From UBA6987 sp045616945 (GTDB lineage: Bacteria > Bacillota > Clostridia > Lachnospirales > Lachnospiraceae), in NCBI GenBank assembly GCA_045616945.1, contig JAZLHR010000026.1, positions 1 to 54,320 on the forward strand: DNA of 54,320 nt. The letters are read 5' to 3'. How positions within the stretch are numbered: position 1 is the first letter of the stretch; each line of letters opens with the position of its first letter. Below are positions 1 through 7,691 of this stretch, piece by piece. The notes below the pieces were generated by a model that worked only from the letters and a program-made list of their open reading frames with translations, did no database searches and was not told the origin of the DNA. A program made the position numbers and the translations under genes.

Positions 1-41
1 CAATGGTATTTTTGTTTTTTAGCATAACCAAAGTATACCAG

Positions 42-77
42 AAAACCGTCGTAATCGCTATGGTTACGGCGGTTTTT
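42..77 (+). terminator. Rho-independent terminator at left edge
   Basis: Arms at 42-54 and 64-76 pair over 13 positions with one G.T wobble, closed by a 9-base loop and followed by a short T run. No gene precedes it inside the window, so it probably serves a plus-strand gene ending at or before the left edge. Two frames have stops at 20-22 and 25-27 that could be such an end, but too little is visible to call one. Confidence 0.55.
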
Positions 78-111
78 GCATAGAAAAAAGCTTCTTCCTG
101 AGAGTGGGCGG

Positions 112-151
112 AAAAACGGAAGAGCCGCAAGCAACTTGGACTTGCGGCTCT
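112..151 (-). terminator. Terminator downstream of lexA
   Basis: A perfect 11-bp stem (121-131 with 141-151) with a 9-base loop is followed, on the minus strand, by a T run at 116-112. It lies about 85 bases past the lexA stop codon and is the likely end of the lexA transcript. Confidence 0.65.
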
Positions 152-170
152 GCCGTTTGGGTTAGTTAAC

Positions 171-198
171 GGGCTGAGTTTTTTTACAGCCCCTTTTT
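171..198 (+). terminator. Weak terminator-like hairpin
   Basis: GGGCTG (171-176) pairs with CAGCCC (187-192) and is followed by TTTTT on the plus strand. It could block plus-strand readthrough into the antisense of lexA. The stem is only 6 bp, so this is a tentative call. Confidence 0.35.
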
Positions 199-235
199 AT
201 ATTGCAGCGATATTCTCTTTTCGTCACGCGCGGGC

Positions 236-853
236 TCAGCGGTAAAGCCGCAGCACACCAATGACCTTGCCCATCACGGAACATTCCTTTACGATGATCG
301 GGTCCATCGTATCATTTTCCGGCTGCAGGCGGTAGAAGCCGTCCTCCTTGTAGAAGCGCTTCACGGTGGCGGAATCATCGACCAAAGCGACCACGATCTC
401 GCCGTTTTCCGCAGTATCCGCCTCGGCAACAATGACACGGTCACCGTCCATGATGCCGATGTTCACCATACTGTCGCCGTGGACCTCCAGCATATATACC
501 GGACGCCCGCCGGTCTTCAGTTCCTCTGCCGGCATGGGGAAATAGGATTCGATATTCTGAGTTGCCAGCATGGGCTGCCCGGCCGCCACGCGGCCCACCA
601 GCGGAATCTGCAGCATATCCTGCTTTCCGCCGTAAAAATTATCCTCCAGGATCTCAATGGTACGGGACTGGCCCGGCTTGCGGCGGATATATCCCTTCTT
701 CTCCAGTGCGGTCAGATACGCAAAACCGGAGGAAGTGGAAGTGAGCCCCGCGGCCTCGCAGATCTCACGCACTGAAGGCGGATATCCCCGTTCGACAATG
801 GTTTTCTTGATATAGTCCAGGATAAATTGCTGCTTTGCGGAAATCCCCTTCAT
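236..853 (-). CDS. lexA: LexA repressor, SOS regulator
   Basis: A 205-residue LexA, the usual length. Residues 1-70 form the winged helix DNA-binding domain and the rest is the S24 autoprotease domain. The self-cleavage bond Ala91-Gly92 (context GRVAAGQP), catalytic Ser128 (HGDSM) and Lys165 (TVKRF) are all present, so the protein should be cleavable when RecA filaments form after DNA damage. The ATG at 853 is preferred over the longer frame starting at 904 because GGGAGGAG lies just upstream of it and the family begins with a short Met-Lys segment. A promoter and a LexA-type operator precede the gene, which indicates autoregulation. It is a single-gene transcript with its own terminator. Confidence 0.96.
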   Translation of the reverse strand: MKGISAKQQFILDYIKKTIVERGYPPSVREICEAAGLTSTSSGFAYLTALEKKGYIRRKPGQSRTIEILEDNFYGGKQDMLQIPLVGRVAAGQPMLATQNIESYFPMPAEELKTGGRPVYMLEVHGDSMVNIGIMDGDRVIVAEADTAENGEIVVALVDDSATVKRFYKEDGFYRLQPENDTMDPIIVKECSVMGKVIGVLRLYR

Positions 854-894
854 ATCGTGTCTCCTCCCGGTGCGGCACAGCCGCTCACGCAGGG

Positions 895-923
895 AGTATA
901 CCATACCCGTCGGATTTTGGCAA
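895..923 (-). promoter_or_regulatory. lexA promoter
   Basis: On the minus strand TTGCCA (918-923) and TATACT (895-900) are separated by exactly 17 bases. The predicted transcript start is about 35 bases upstream of the lexA ATG. Confidence 0.7.
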
Positions 924-934
924 ACTTATGTTTG
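921..934. promoter_or_regulatory. LexA box (SOS operator)
   Basis: CAAACTTATGTTTG is a perfect inverted repeat of 5-bp arms around a 4-base centre. It resembles the Gram-positive LexA consensus (GAAC-N4-GTTC core). It overlaps the -35 hexamer of lexA, so bound LexA would exclude RNA polymerase. Confidence 0.7.
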
Positions 935-975
935 TAAATTTTTTGTTTGTATATTTTTGGGCAGCTGCGGAGGCA

Positions 976-1110
976 TCAGAACAGGATTCCCTTCAGGCAC
1001 AGATTCGGCTCCATGGTGTCGAAATTCCAGGTATGGAAGGAATCACCCGCGCACCAGCGGTAGTATTCACAATCCCGGCAGGGACCGGTCCTGCGCCAGG
1101 CCGAGCCATA
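976..1110 (-). pseudogene. C-terminal remnant of a SPASM-type radical SAM protein
   Basis: Between an in-frame stop at 1111-1113 and the TGA at 976-978 the minus strand encodes 44 residues that look like the tail of a SPASM domain. They read GPCRDCEYYRWCAGDSFHTW, then a further Cys about 12 residues on. The Cys-x2-Cys-x5-Cys spacing and a following aromatic/His stretch are typical of the auxiliary Fe-S cluster domain of radical SAM peptide or protein maturases. No radical SAM core (CxxxCxxC) lies upstream, so the front of the gene has been lost. It overlaps the broken DUF805 frame, which suggests a deletion joined two genes. The exact family is not assigned. Confidence 0.55.
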
Positions 1111-1240
1111 TCAAAACTCCCGCCAGCAGCAGTAGGCCGCCGTTCGCAAAGGTGGGAAGCCAATATTCCCGCTTGTCCGCCCTGCCCTTATAATCCCATA
1201 TTCCGCGCCACATAGCGGCGTAAGCCTGCCGAAAATTCAT
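1067..1240 (-). pseudogene. Truncated DUF805-family membrane protein
   Basis: An ATG at 1240, with GGAGGG just upstream, opens a 57-residue frame. Its start (Met-Asn-Phe, then Trp, then the KGRADKREYW signature) matches the N-terminus of DUF805 inner-membrane proteins. One hydrophobic segment (about residues 33-48) follows, then an unrelated seven-residue tail and a stop. Intact DUF805 proteins are about twice this length with three or four membrane segments, so this is a 5' fragment. Its end runs into the SPASM remnant in another frame, placing the break at about 1085-1115. Confidence 0.55.
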
Positions 1241-1349
1241 CTGTCCGCAGCCCTCCTTCGGTCCGAAATCCGTTCCGGTATAAATATTGCAATGTATCCC
1301 CGCATGCTTTTCAAGCCTGTTTTCCGCCGGGGCAGAAGGCACAGCAGGG

Positions 1350-1373
1350 GGGCCGCCCGGATCCGGGTGGCCC
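1350..1373. other. Strong GC-rich inverted repeat after the lipoprotein gene
   Basis: GGGCCGCCCGG and CCGGGTGGCCC flank a 2-base centre with one mismatched pair. It lies about 35 bases past the lipoprotein stop. There is no good T run on the minus strand, so it may be an RNA-stabilising hairpin or a weak terminator. Confidence 0.4.
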
Positions 1374-1406
1374 TTTGCGGTAAATATGAATTCGGAAATG
1401 TTCCTT

Positions 1407-2855
1407 TTAGTTGGCAGCAGGGGTTACGATGCTGACAGCCGAGGTATGCAGCTGCGGTGCATTGTACCAGTAAAGGATACCCTGCACATCGATCACAGTG
1501 CCGGCCTGCAGAGCCAGAACATCCTTGTAAACCTGCGTATCCTGGTTCCATTCATCGGACTCAACGCAGAAGGTGTACTTCGTGCCGTCCTTGGTCACGT
1601 CGAAGTAAATATCACCGCCTTCGGAGGCAGGTGCATCGACCTTCTCCACGGTCAGGCCCTGGAAGCCGACCAGCATGTTCATCTTCGCGGCAAGAGCTTC
1701 GGCATCGGCAAAATCCGCCGTTGCATCAGCAGGCTTGGCGATGTAGCAGCCGTCCATTACAGCAACCGTCGCGGAGCCTTCCTTGAGCTCGACTTCACCG
1801 GCCCAGGCAGTCTTGATGCCCTTCACCTGCAGCTTGGTACCGATCTGGATCTTGGCAGCTTCGGCGTCGGTCATGGGCGTACGGTATGCGAAGTAACCGC
1901 CGTCCGCATCCTGCAGATACAGGCCGGCATTGCCGTAAGCGGGCTGATATACAAAGAGCTGCACAAAGCCCTCGATGGTCACATCGGCCAGATCTTCCGC
2001 GGCCTGATACTGCTCAAAGGTCATAACGCCTTCGGACTTGGCAAAAACATTGCCCTTCACTTCGATCTTGGAGGTGTGGACCTGCGGTGCGTTATACCAA
2101 TACAGGAAGCCTTCCAGATCGATCAGATCGCCGGGCTGCAGAGCCAGAGCGGTCTTGTAGACATCGGTATCCTTGTTTCTTTCATCGGACTCGATGCAGA
2201 AGGTGTAGCAGACACCGTCCTTGGCAACATCAAAATAGATATCGCCGCCCTCGGAGGCAGGTGCCTCCACGCCCTGAACGGTCAGGCCCTGAAAGCCGAC
2301 CAGCATGTTCATCTTCGCGGCAAGAGCTTCGGCATCGGCAAAATCTGCCGTCATATCAATTGCTTCGGCAATATAGCTGCCTTCCATGACGGTGGCGGCT
2401 GCAGAGCCTTCCTTGAACTCGACTTCACCGGCCCAGGCAGTCTTGATACCCTTTACCTGCAGCTTGGTGCCGACCTGGATCTGAGCGGCTTCGGCGTCGG
2501 TCATGGGCATGCGGTATACAAAGTAACCGCCGTCCTTATCCTGGATAAACAGGTTGGCATTGCCGTAAGCAGCCTGATACACGCAAAGCTGTACAAAGCC
2601 TTCGATGGTCACATCGGCCAGGTCTTCCGCAGCGGCATACTGCTCAAAGGTCATAACGCCTTCGGACTTGGCAAAAATGTCGGCCTCGGTAGGCTTTTCG
2701 GTCGGAGCTTCGGTCGGAGCTTCGGTCGGAGCTTCCGTGGGCTTTTCAGTAGGCTTTTCCGTGGATGCGGGCTCGGTCGGCTCGGGCTTTTCGCCGCAGG
2801 CTGCCAAAGAAAGAACCATAGCCAGCGCAAGCATCAAAGCTACAATTTTCTTCAT
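1407..2855 (-). CDS. Lipoprotein with two tandem ~210-residue OB-like domains
   Basis: This 482-residue protein has a type II signal peptide ending LSLAAC (lipidated Cys20). A low-complexity linker of PTE/PTEAPTE repeats, suited to crossing the cell wall, follows, and then come two near-identical domains of about 210 residues. Each starts FAKSEGVMTFEQY and holds a beta-rich stretch (TKLQVKGIKTAWAGEVE) of the kind seen in OB-fold extracellular modules, ending in a YWYNAPQ.HTS motif. The ATG at 2855 has AAGGAGG upstream, so the longer frame to 2942 is rejected. It is a single gene with its own promoter. A surface-exposed binding role is likely. The ligand is unknown and I recognise no catalytic motif. 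Confidence 0.8.
   Translation of the reverse strand: MKKIVALMLALAMVLSLAACGEKPEPTEPASTEKPTEKPTEAPTEAPTEAPTEKPTEADIFAKSEGVMTFEQYAAAEDLADVTIEGFVQLCVYQAAYGNANLFIQDKDGGYFVYRMPMTDAEAAQIQVGTKLQVKGIKTAWAGEVEFKEGSAAATVMEGSYIAEAIDMTADFADAEALAAKMNMLVGFQGLTVQGVEAPASEGGDIYFDVAKDGVCYTFCIESDERNKDTDVYKTALALQPGDLIDLEGFLYWYNAPQVHTSKIEVKGNVFAKSEGVMTFEQYQAAEDLADVTIEGFVQLFVYQPAYGNAGLYLQDADGGYFAYRTPMTDAEAAKIQIGTKLQVKGIKTAWAGEVELKEGSATVAVMDGCYIAKPADATADFADAEALAAKMNMLVGFQGLTVEKVDAPASEGGDIYFDVTKDGTKYTFCVESDEWNQDTQVYKDVLALQAGTVIDVQGILYWYNAPQLHTSAVSIVTPAAN
1410..2675 (-). repeat. Tandem in-frame duplication, period 630 nt
   Basis: Two copies occupy 2046-2675 and 1410-2045. Matching blocks, such as the segment at 1651 and its partner at 2281, or 2011 and 2641, are offset by exactly 630 bases and are nearly identical over stretches of 30 or more bases. 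Other parts have diverged, so the duplication is fairly recent but not new, or is kept similar by gene conversion. Confidence 0.9.
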
Positions 2856-2924
2856 GTTTGTTTCCTCCTTATTCTTTCCCCGAATGGGGACGCTCACAGG
2901 GGACAGTCCCTGCAGAACACTGAT

Positions 2925-2952
2925 ATTATACTGATTTTCCAAATAATTGCAA
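2925..2952 (-). promoter_or_regulatory. Promoter of the lipoprotein gene
   Basis: TTGCAA (2947-2952) and a perfect TATAAT (2925-2930) on the minus strand are 16 bases apart. A short GGGAC/GTCCC palindrome lies in the leader near 2900. Confidence 0.6.
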
Positions 2953-3007
2953 TCTGATTTTTACCGACGGAAAAGCCGCCCCTTCCGGAGGAGGAGCGCC
3001 GCTCTGT

Positions 3008-4603
3008 TTATTTCTTTTTCTTCATTGCCAGCGCCGCGGCACCGATCAGTACCCACGCGGCCCCCAGCGTGATCAGAAGAGCCCTGGAGCCTCCCGGCAG
3101 AGGCCCCAGTTCCGCCTTGCCGCCGGCATTTTCCGTGCCGTTCATCAGCTGTGCCAGATTCTTCTGCGCGATCATTTTTTCGTACAGGGCAGCGATATAA
3201 TCGTCGTCGATGGTCTTCTTCCGCATGGCGTCCAGCACCACGCCCTCGATCAGGTCGCCCGCGGCGCTCCGTACGGAAGCGGAGCCGTTGAAGGCCGGCG
3301 TCACAAAGGTATGACCGGTATTTTCCATCAAAAGCTTCGAGGCCTCGATCTTCACGCGGTAGTGCTCCTGATTATCGCTTCCGGACAGGGCCAGATAGTT
3401 CTGATAAGCCTCACTCTGCAAGGCTTTCCGGGTCACAGGGAGGTAGCCCTCCGTGCCGGCATAGCTGAGCTGCACATCATTGGTCAGCAAAAACTGCATG
3501 AAGAGCCAGGACGCCAATACCTCCTGCGGGTCATCCTTATTGAAGATGCACAGCGACGGGCCCTGGGAGATCATCTTCGGATCCGCCGGGTCGTATTGCG
3601 GAATGGGCATCACGACGGTCTCGAATTTCACGATCTGGTCCTTGGGGATATCCAGCAGGGGCGCCTCGGAGCCCATCCAGGTCGCACCGGCCGTGGAATC
3701 GATGGCAAAAATGCACTGCCCCGCATTCAGGAAGTTCCCCGGATACCCCGACATGGAAAAGGTCGAAAAGGCTCTGGTCGCCGCATGACTGCCGATCTCG
3801 AACAGCTGCGCCTTCGCCGCGTCACCGAACAGCAGGATCTCGCCGTTTTGCTTCGTATAGTCCGCGCCCTTCTGCGCCAGCATGGTGATCATCATGTTGT
3901 CCGTGGATTTGTAAATGAACGGGATCATCACCTTCTGCCCGTTCACGGCAAACACCCCGTCTTCGCCCTTGGTGGCCATGGCGGCCTCCGAGACCTCCCA
4001 GATGAAGTCCCAGGTCAGGACCTCCGGCAGGGTATAGCCAAGCGCCTCGACCAGGTCCTTATTGATGTAGCAGGCCTCCGTAGAACGCACGAACGGAAGG
4101 GCATAGCAGCTGCCGCTCAGAAAACATTCCTGCAGGAACTCCGGGACCATTTCTTCTATTGCAGGTCCGTCGAAACGCAGTTCACTGCCGCCGAGGCCGT
4201 ATTTTTTATCAGCGATCAGGTCGTCCAGCGGCACCACCACGTCCTCGCCGGTCATATAGGTGGCGATATGGTCCGGATAGGAGATGCAGACATTCGGCGT
4301 CGTCCCGGTGGAAATGTTGGTGATGACGTCGTTATAGATCTTCACATAGTCGGTATAGAGCTTGATGGTCACGCGGATCCCGGGATAAAGCTTCTGAAAA
4401 TCCTCCGCGGCCTTGTTATAGATGGCGATCTGCGTGGGATTGGAGTCGTTTTTAGCCCAGAACGTGATCTCATAGCTGCCGTCCGCGTCAAAGCTCTCCG
4501 GCACGTCGAAGGAAACGCGCTCAATGGCACCATGGCAGCCGGTCAGCCCCAGGATAAGCAGCAGCACCGACAGCAATGCGATACATTTGCAGCACTTTTT
4601 CAT
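3008..4603 (-). CDS. Sugar ABC transporter substrate-binding lipoprotein
   Basis: A 531-residue family 1 extracellular solute-binding protein. The signal peptide ends LGLTGC (lipidated Cys23). The mature part opens with the typical ITFWAKNDSNPTQIAIYNKA segment, followed by the YPDHIATYM and YALPFVRSTEACYINKDL regions of carbohydrate-binding proteins. It is the last gene of the importer operon, and its ATG overlaps the stop of the preceding permease (ATGA at 4600-4603). Oddly, it also carries a C-terminal hydrophobic segment (ALLITLGAAWVLIGAAALAM) followed by four lysines. It could therefore be anchored at both ends, which is unusual for this family. The substrate is not identifiable. Confidence 0.88.
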   Translation of the reverse strand: MKKCCKCIALLSVLLLILGLTGCHGAIERVSFDVPESFDADGSYEITFWAKNDSNPTQIAIYNKAAEDFQKLYPGIRVTIKLYTDYVKIYNDVITNISTGTTPNVCISYPDHIATYMTGEDVVVPLDDLIADKKYGLGGSELRFDGPAIEEMVPEFLQECFLSGSCYALPFVRSTEACYINKDLVEALGYTLPEVLTWDFIWEVSEAAMATKGEDGVFAVNGQKVMIPFIYKSTDNMMITMLAQKGADYTKQNGEILLFGDAAKAQLFEIGSHAATRAFSTFSMSGYPGNFLNAGQCIFAIDSTAGATWMGSEAPLLDIPKDQIVKFETVVMPIPQYDPADPKMISQGPSLCIFNKDDPQEVLASWLFMQFLLTNDVQLSYAGTEGYLPVTRKALQSEAYQNYLALSGSDNQEHYRVKIEASKLLMENTGHTFVTPAFNGSASVRSAAGDLIEGVVLDAMRKKTIDDDYIAALYEKMIAQKNLAQLMNGTENAGGKAELGPLPGGSRALLITLGAAWVLIGAAALAMKKKK

Positions 4604-5475
4604 CCCTTGGTACCTCCTCTGGATACGCCCTCCATGATCTTCTTGTGGAAGATCAGGAAGATGATGATCAGCGGCAGGGAGATCACCACCACCGCGGCCA
4701 TCATGGCCGGGATATTGTCCCGTCCGAAGCCGCTCTCGCGGATCGTCTGGATCCCGTTGGATACCAGGAAATAGTTTTCGTCGTCGGTGATGAGCCGCGG
4801 CCATACATAGGAATTCCAGCACTCGATCACCTTCAGGATAATGATCGTAATGACGGTGGGCTTACTGATGGGCAGCATGACCTGCAGCAGATATTGCAGG
4901 TCCGAGGTGCCGTCCACCTTTGCCGCCCGGTACAGCTCGTCAGGGATCAGCTCGAAATTTTCCTTCAGCAGATAGATATAGAAGACAGACGTGACCGAGG
5001 GCAGGATCATGCCCCAGAAGGTATTGCGCATGCCCCAATTGGTAATGGTCACGAAATTGGTGATCACCACCAGCTCCGTCGGGATCATCATCAATGACAG
5101 GAATAAGGTGAACAGCAGATTCTTCCCGCGGAATTCGAGCCGTGCGAAGGCAAAAGCCGCCAGCACGATGACAGCCACCATAATGGCCGTCGTCCCCAGC
5201 GTGAAAATGACCGTATTCAGGAAATATTTGCCCAGCGGCACCGCGGTAAAGGCGCTGACATAGTTCTCCAGCGTAGGCTCCAGCGTGAAGAATTTCGGGA
5301 TATATTCCGCGTTGTAGGCGCCGAAGCTTTTTACGGAGGACAGCAGCATCCAATAGAAAGGGAACAGGACGAACAGGCCCCATATCCCGAGCAGCAGATA
5401 GCGGACCGCGTTCATGGCCTTTCTGCGGGCAGCCGCCTTTGCGGCGATCGCATCGTAATCCGTATAATTTGCCAT
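4600..5475 (-). CDS. Sugar ABC transporter permease (MalG type)
   Basis: A 291-residue inner-membrane permease with about six hydrophobic segments. It has the EAA-loop signature typical of MalG-type subunits (EELYRAAKVDGTSDLQYLLQ region, about residue 190), which docks on the ATPase. The ATG at 5475 has AGGTGA about 6 bases upstream. A GTG at 5484, immediately after the stop of the previous gene, is an alternative start. It is translationally coupled to the binding-protein gene downstream and pairs with the MalF-type permease upstream. Confidence 0.9.
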   Translation of the reverse strand: MANYTDYDAIAAKAAARRKAMNAVRYLLLGIWGLFVLFPFYWMLLSSVKSFGAYNAEYIPKFFTLEPTLENYVSAFTAVPLGKYFLNTVIFTLGTTAIMVAVIVLAAFAFARLEFRGKNLLFTLFLSLMMIPTELVVITNFVTITNWGMRNTFWGMILPSVTSVFYIYLLKENFELIPDELYRAAKVDGTSDLQYLLQVMLPISKPTVITIIILKVIECWNSYVWPRLITDDENYFLVSNGIQTIRESGFGRDNIPAMMAAVVVISLPLIIIFLIFHKKIMEGVSRGGTKG

Positions 5476-5484
5476 ATCCGTCAC

Positions 5485-6375
5485 CTAGCCTTTCTGCGTC
5501 TTCCGGCTCACCAGCAGGTTGATGACCGTGATGGTCAGCACGACGGCGAACAGGATCAGGGCCGCAGCGGAGGCATAAGAAGGATATCCGCCGCTGTCAC
5601 CGTAGAGCATATCGTAGATATACCCCACCATGGTATTCATTTCCGCGGAATTCAGGTCCGTTCCGAACAGAGCCACCGCATCGCTGTAAGCCTTGAATGC
5701 CCCGATAAAGCCCGTGATGATCAGATAAAAGAGCATGGGAGCGATCATGGGCAGAGTGATGCAGGTGAAGGTACGGAAGCGGCCCGCTTCGTCGATCTTC
5801 GCCGCCTTGTAATAATTCTCGTTCACGGAGGCAAGGCTGCTGGTAAGGATCAGGATCTTGAAGGGCAGCACCACCCAGACGGTATAAAAGCAAAGGACGA
5901 ACATTTTCGCCCAGTACGGGCCCGTGATAAAGTCCACGCTCTCGCCGCCGAACAGATGGATCAGCAGATTGATCATACCGTCCGTATAGGCCGTTTTCTT
6001 GAAAAGGATCATGAAAACAAGGCCGACTGCCAGCGTATTCGTCACATAAGGCAGGAAGAAAACGGTCTGAAACAGTTCCTTCAGCTTCGGGATGTTGGAC
6101 AGCCCCAGAGAGATGAGCAGTGCCAGTCCCGTGGATACCGGCACCGTGATGATCACGAGGATGAAGGTGTTTTTGAGAGCCTGCAGGAAGAAAGGATCGT
6201 GCAGGACGTAGGAATAGTTATAGAGCCCCGTGCCGAAGCTGGTCTGGGAAGCAAAATTGAAGCCCTCTTCCAGCGAGTAGATCAGTACATCGACCAACGG
6301 ATATACCATAAATATTCCCAGAAACAGGATGGCCGGCAGCAGATACAGCCAGGCTTTGGGATTTCTTTTATTCAT
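5485..6375 (-). CDS. Sugar ABC transporter permease (MalF type)
   Basis: A 296-residue permease beginning MNKRNPKAWLYLLPAILF, a typical start for short MalF-like subunits. Six hydrophobic segments and the EAA loop (NYYKAAKIDEAGRFRTF) are visible. The ATG at 6375 follows GAGGTGG. Only 9 bases separate it from the ATPase stop, and it ends at the possible GTG start of the next permease, so the genes form one transcript. It forms the membrane pore with the MalG-type subunit. Confidence 0.9.
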   Translation of the reverse strand: MNKRNPKAWLYLLPAILFLGIFMVYPLVDVLIYSLEEGFNFASQTSFGTGLYNYSYVLHDPFFLQALKNTFILVIITVPVSTGLALLISLGLSNIPKLKELFQTVFFLPYVTNTLAVGLVFMILFKKTAYTDGMINLLIHLFGGESVDFITGPYWAKMFVLCFYTVWVVLPFKILILTSSLASVNENYYKAAKIDEAGRFRTFTCITLPMIAPMLFYLIITGFIGAFKAYSDAVALFGTDLNSAEMNTMVGYIYDMLYGDSGGYPSYASAAALILFAVVLTITVINLLVSRKTQKG

Positions 6376-6384
6376 CGGGCCACC

Positions 6385-7482
6385 TCAGACTTCCAAAGGG
6401 ATCCGTTCTTCGGTCTTCCCGTCAAAGATATGCGCGGTTTCGGAATTCAGCGTAAAGCGAACGGTTTCCTGCTCCGTGCTGACGCCGTGGCCGCGGCCGA
6501 CGGAGGCACGCAGGCTTTCACTCAGGGATTCGCTGTGGTCCAGCAGCAGGCTGGTATCGCGGCCCATCATTTCCACGCCGCGGAGCCTGCAGGTGAAGCT
6601 GCCTGCCGGATCGGGACGCAGCCCCTCCGGCCGGATCCCTACGGTCACATCCCGGTCGCTGACGCCGGGCGCGTCCAGAACGGCTTCGCTGCCGATATAG
6701 ACTTTGCCGTTTTCCACGCGGCCCCTGAACAGATTGATGGGCGGCGTACCGAGGAAGGTCGCCACGAACAGATTGGCGGGGAAATCATATACCCGCTGGG
6801 GCTTGTCGATCTGATGCACTTTTCCGGCCTTCATCACCACGATGCGGTCGCAGATGCTCATGGCCTCTTCCTGGTCGTGCGTGACAAAAACGGTCGTGAT
6901 GTGCGTTTCCTGCTGGATGCGGCGGATCTCTTCCCGGGTCTGCAGCCGCAGGCGGGCATCCAGATTGGACAGGGGCTCATCGAGCAGCAGGACACGCGGC
7001 CTCTTCACGATCGCGCGGGCAATGGCCACACGCTGCTGCTGACCGCCGGACATTTCACTGGGCTTGCGTCCCATGAGTCTTTCGATCTGCACCAGTTTGG
7101 CCGCTTCCATCACGCGCGCTTCCATTTCCTCTTTGGAAAGCTTATCGTCGCCCTTGCGGTTGCGCAGGGGGAACATGATATTCTGTCTGACGGTCATATG
7201 CGGATACAGAGCATAATTCTGAAATACCAGACCGATGCCCCGCATTTCGGGAGGCAATTTGGTCACTTCCCTGTCTCCGAAAAAGATCCTCCCTTCGGTA
7301 GGTTCCTCCAGACCGCTGATCAGATTCAGGGCCGTGGATTTGCCGCAGCCGGAAGGGCCCAGCAGTCCGATCAGTTCCCCGTCCGGGATCTCAAACTGAA
7401 AATGGTCTACGGCCACCACATCCGGCTCCCCCTTCGTCCGGTTGGGGAAACGTTTTGTCAGGTTATCGAGTACAACGTTCAT
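6385..7482 (-). CDS. Sugar ABC transporter ATPase (MalK/UgpC/MsmX type)
   Basis: A 365-residue ATPase with Walker A GPSGCGKST (42-50), signature MSGGQQQR (Met in place of the usual Leu), Walker B VLLLDEP and the H-loop VTHDQEEAM. The C-terminal third is the TOBE/MalK regulatory domain (FLGTPPINLF, then GIRPEGL). The ATG at 7482 follows GAGGTGG at good spacing. It is the first gene of the operon and so directly follows the promoter at 7533-7561. Most sugar importers in this phylum share one genomic ATPase, so a dedicated ATPase inside the operon is of some note. Confidence 0.93.
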   Translation of the reverse strand: MNVVLDNLTKRFPNRTKGEPDVVAVDHFQFEIPDGELIGLLGPSGCGKSTALNLISGLEEPTEGRIFFGDREVTKLPPEMRGIGLVFQNYALYPHMTVRQNIMFPLRNRKGDDKLSKEEMEARVMEAAKLVQIERLMGRKPSEMSGGQQQRVAIARAIVKRPRVLLLDEPLSNLDARLRLQTREEIRRIQQETHITTVFVTHDQEEAMSICDRIVVMKAGKVHQIDKPQRVYDFPANLFVATFLGTPPINLFRGRVENGKVYIGSEAVLDAPGVSDRDVTVGIRPEGLRPDPAGSFTCRLRGVEMMGRDTSLLLDHSESLSESLRASVGRGHGVSTEQETVRFTLNSETAHIFDGKTEERIPLEV

Positions 7483-7532
7483 ATACAGCCACCTCACTTA
7501 CGGGGGATCTGCCCGCCGCTTAAAGTAAATTC

Positions 7533-7561
7533 AGTATAATCAAGCAGGAAAATATTTGCAA
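7533..7561 (-). promoter_or_regulatory. Promoter of the sugar ABC operon
   Basis: TTGCAA (7556-7561) and TATACT (7533-7538) on the minus strand are spaced by exactly 17 bases. The octamer CAAATATT (minus strand, 7551-7558) overlaps the -35 box and also occurs in the iclR leader and aldehyde dehydrogenase leader. It may be an operator. Confidence 0.65.
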
Positions 7562-7625
7562 TGCTTTTTAGCCGCTGCGGCGCATACTTCCCTGCCGCCG
7601 CGGCGGGAAACCGCCCCTTCCGCAC

Positions 7626-7682
7626 AAAAAAACTGCGGCTCCGCTTCAGCCGCCCCGGGGCAGCCGCGCAAACGAGCCGCAG
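7626..7682 (-). terminator. Terminator after the aminotransferase-isomerase operon
   Basis: CTGCGGCTC and GAGCCGCAG form a perfect 9-bp outer stem (7674-7682 with 7633-7641). A GC-rich inner stem sits in the loop. Seven T residues follow on the minus strand (7632-7626). It separates the operon above from the sugar ABC operon. Confidence 0.8.
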
Positions 7683-7691
7683 ATCTCTCTG

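Noticed and set aside
1..27. C-terminal end of a plus-strand gene at the left edge
   Set aside because: Two frames end here before a terminator, but fewer than ten codons are visible and neither can be tested.
1287..2957. 556-residue plus-strand open frame opposite the lipoprotein gene
   Set aside because: It mirrors the repeat structure of the minus-strand gene, has no family match and no ribosome-binding site. The minus strand shows a signal peptide, linker and duplicated domains.
5956..7539. 527-residue plus-strand open frame opposite the sugar ABC genes
   Set aside because: The minus strand encodes a complete ATPase and permease with all motifs. The plus frame has none.
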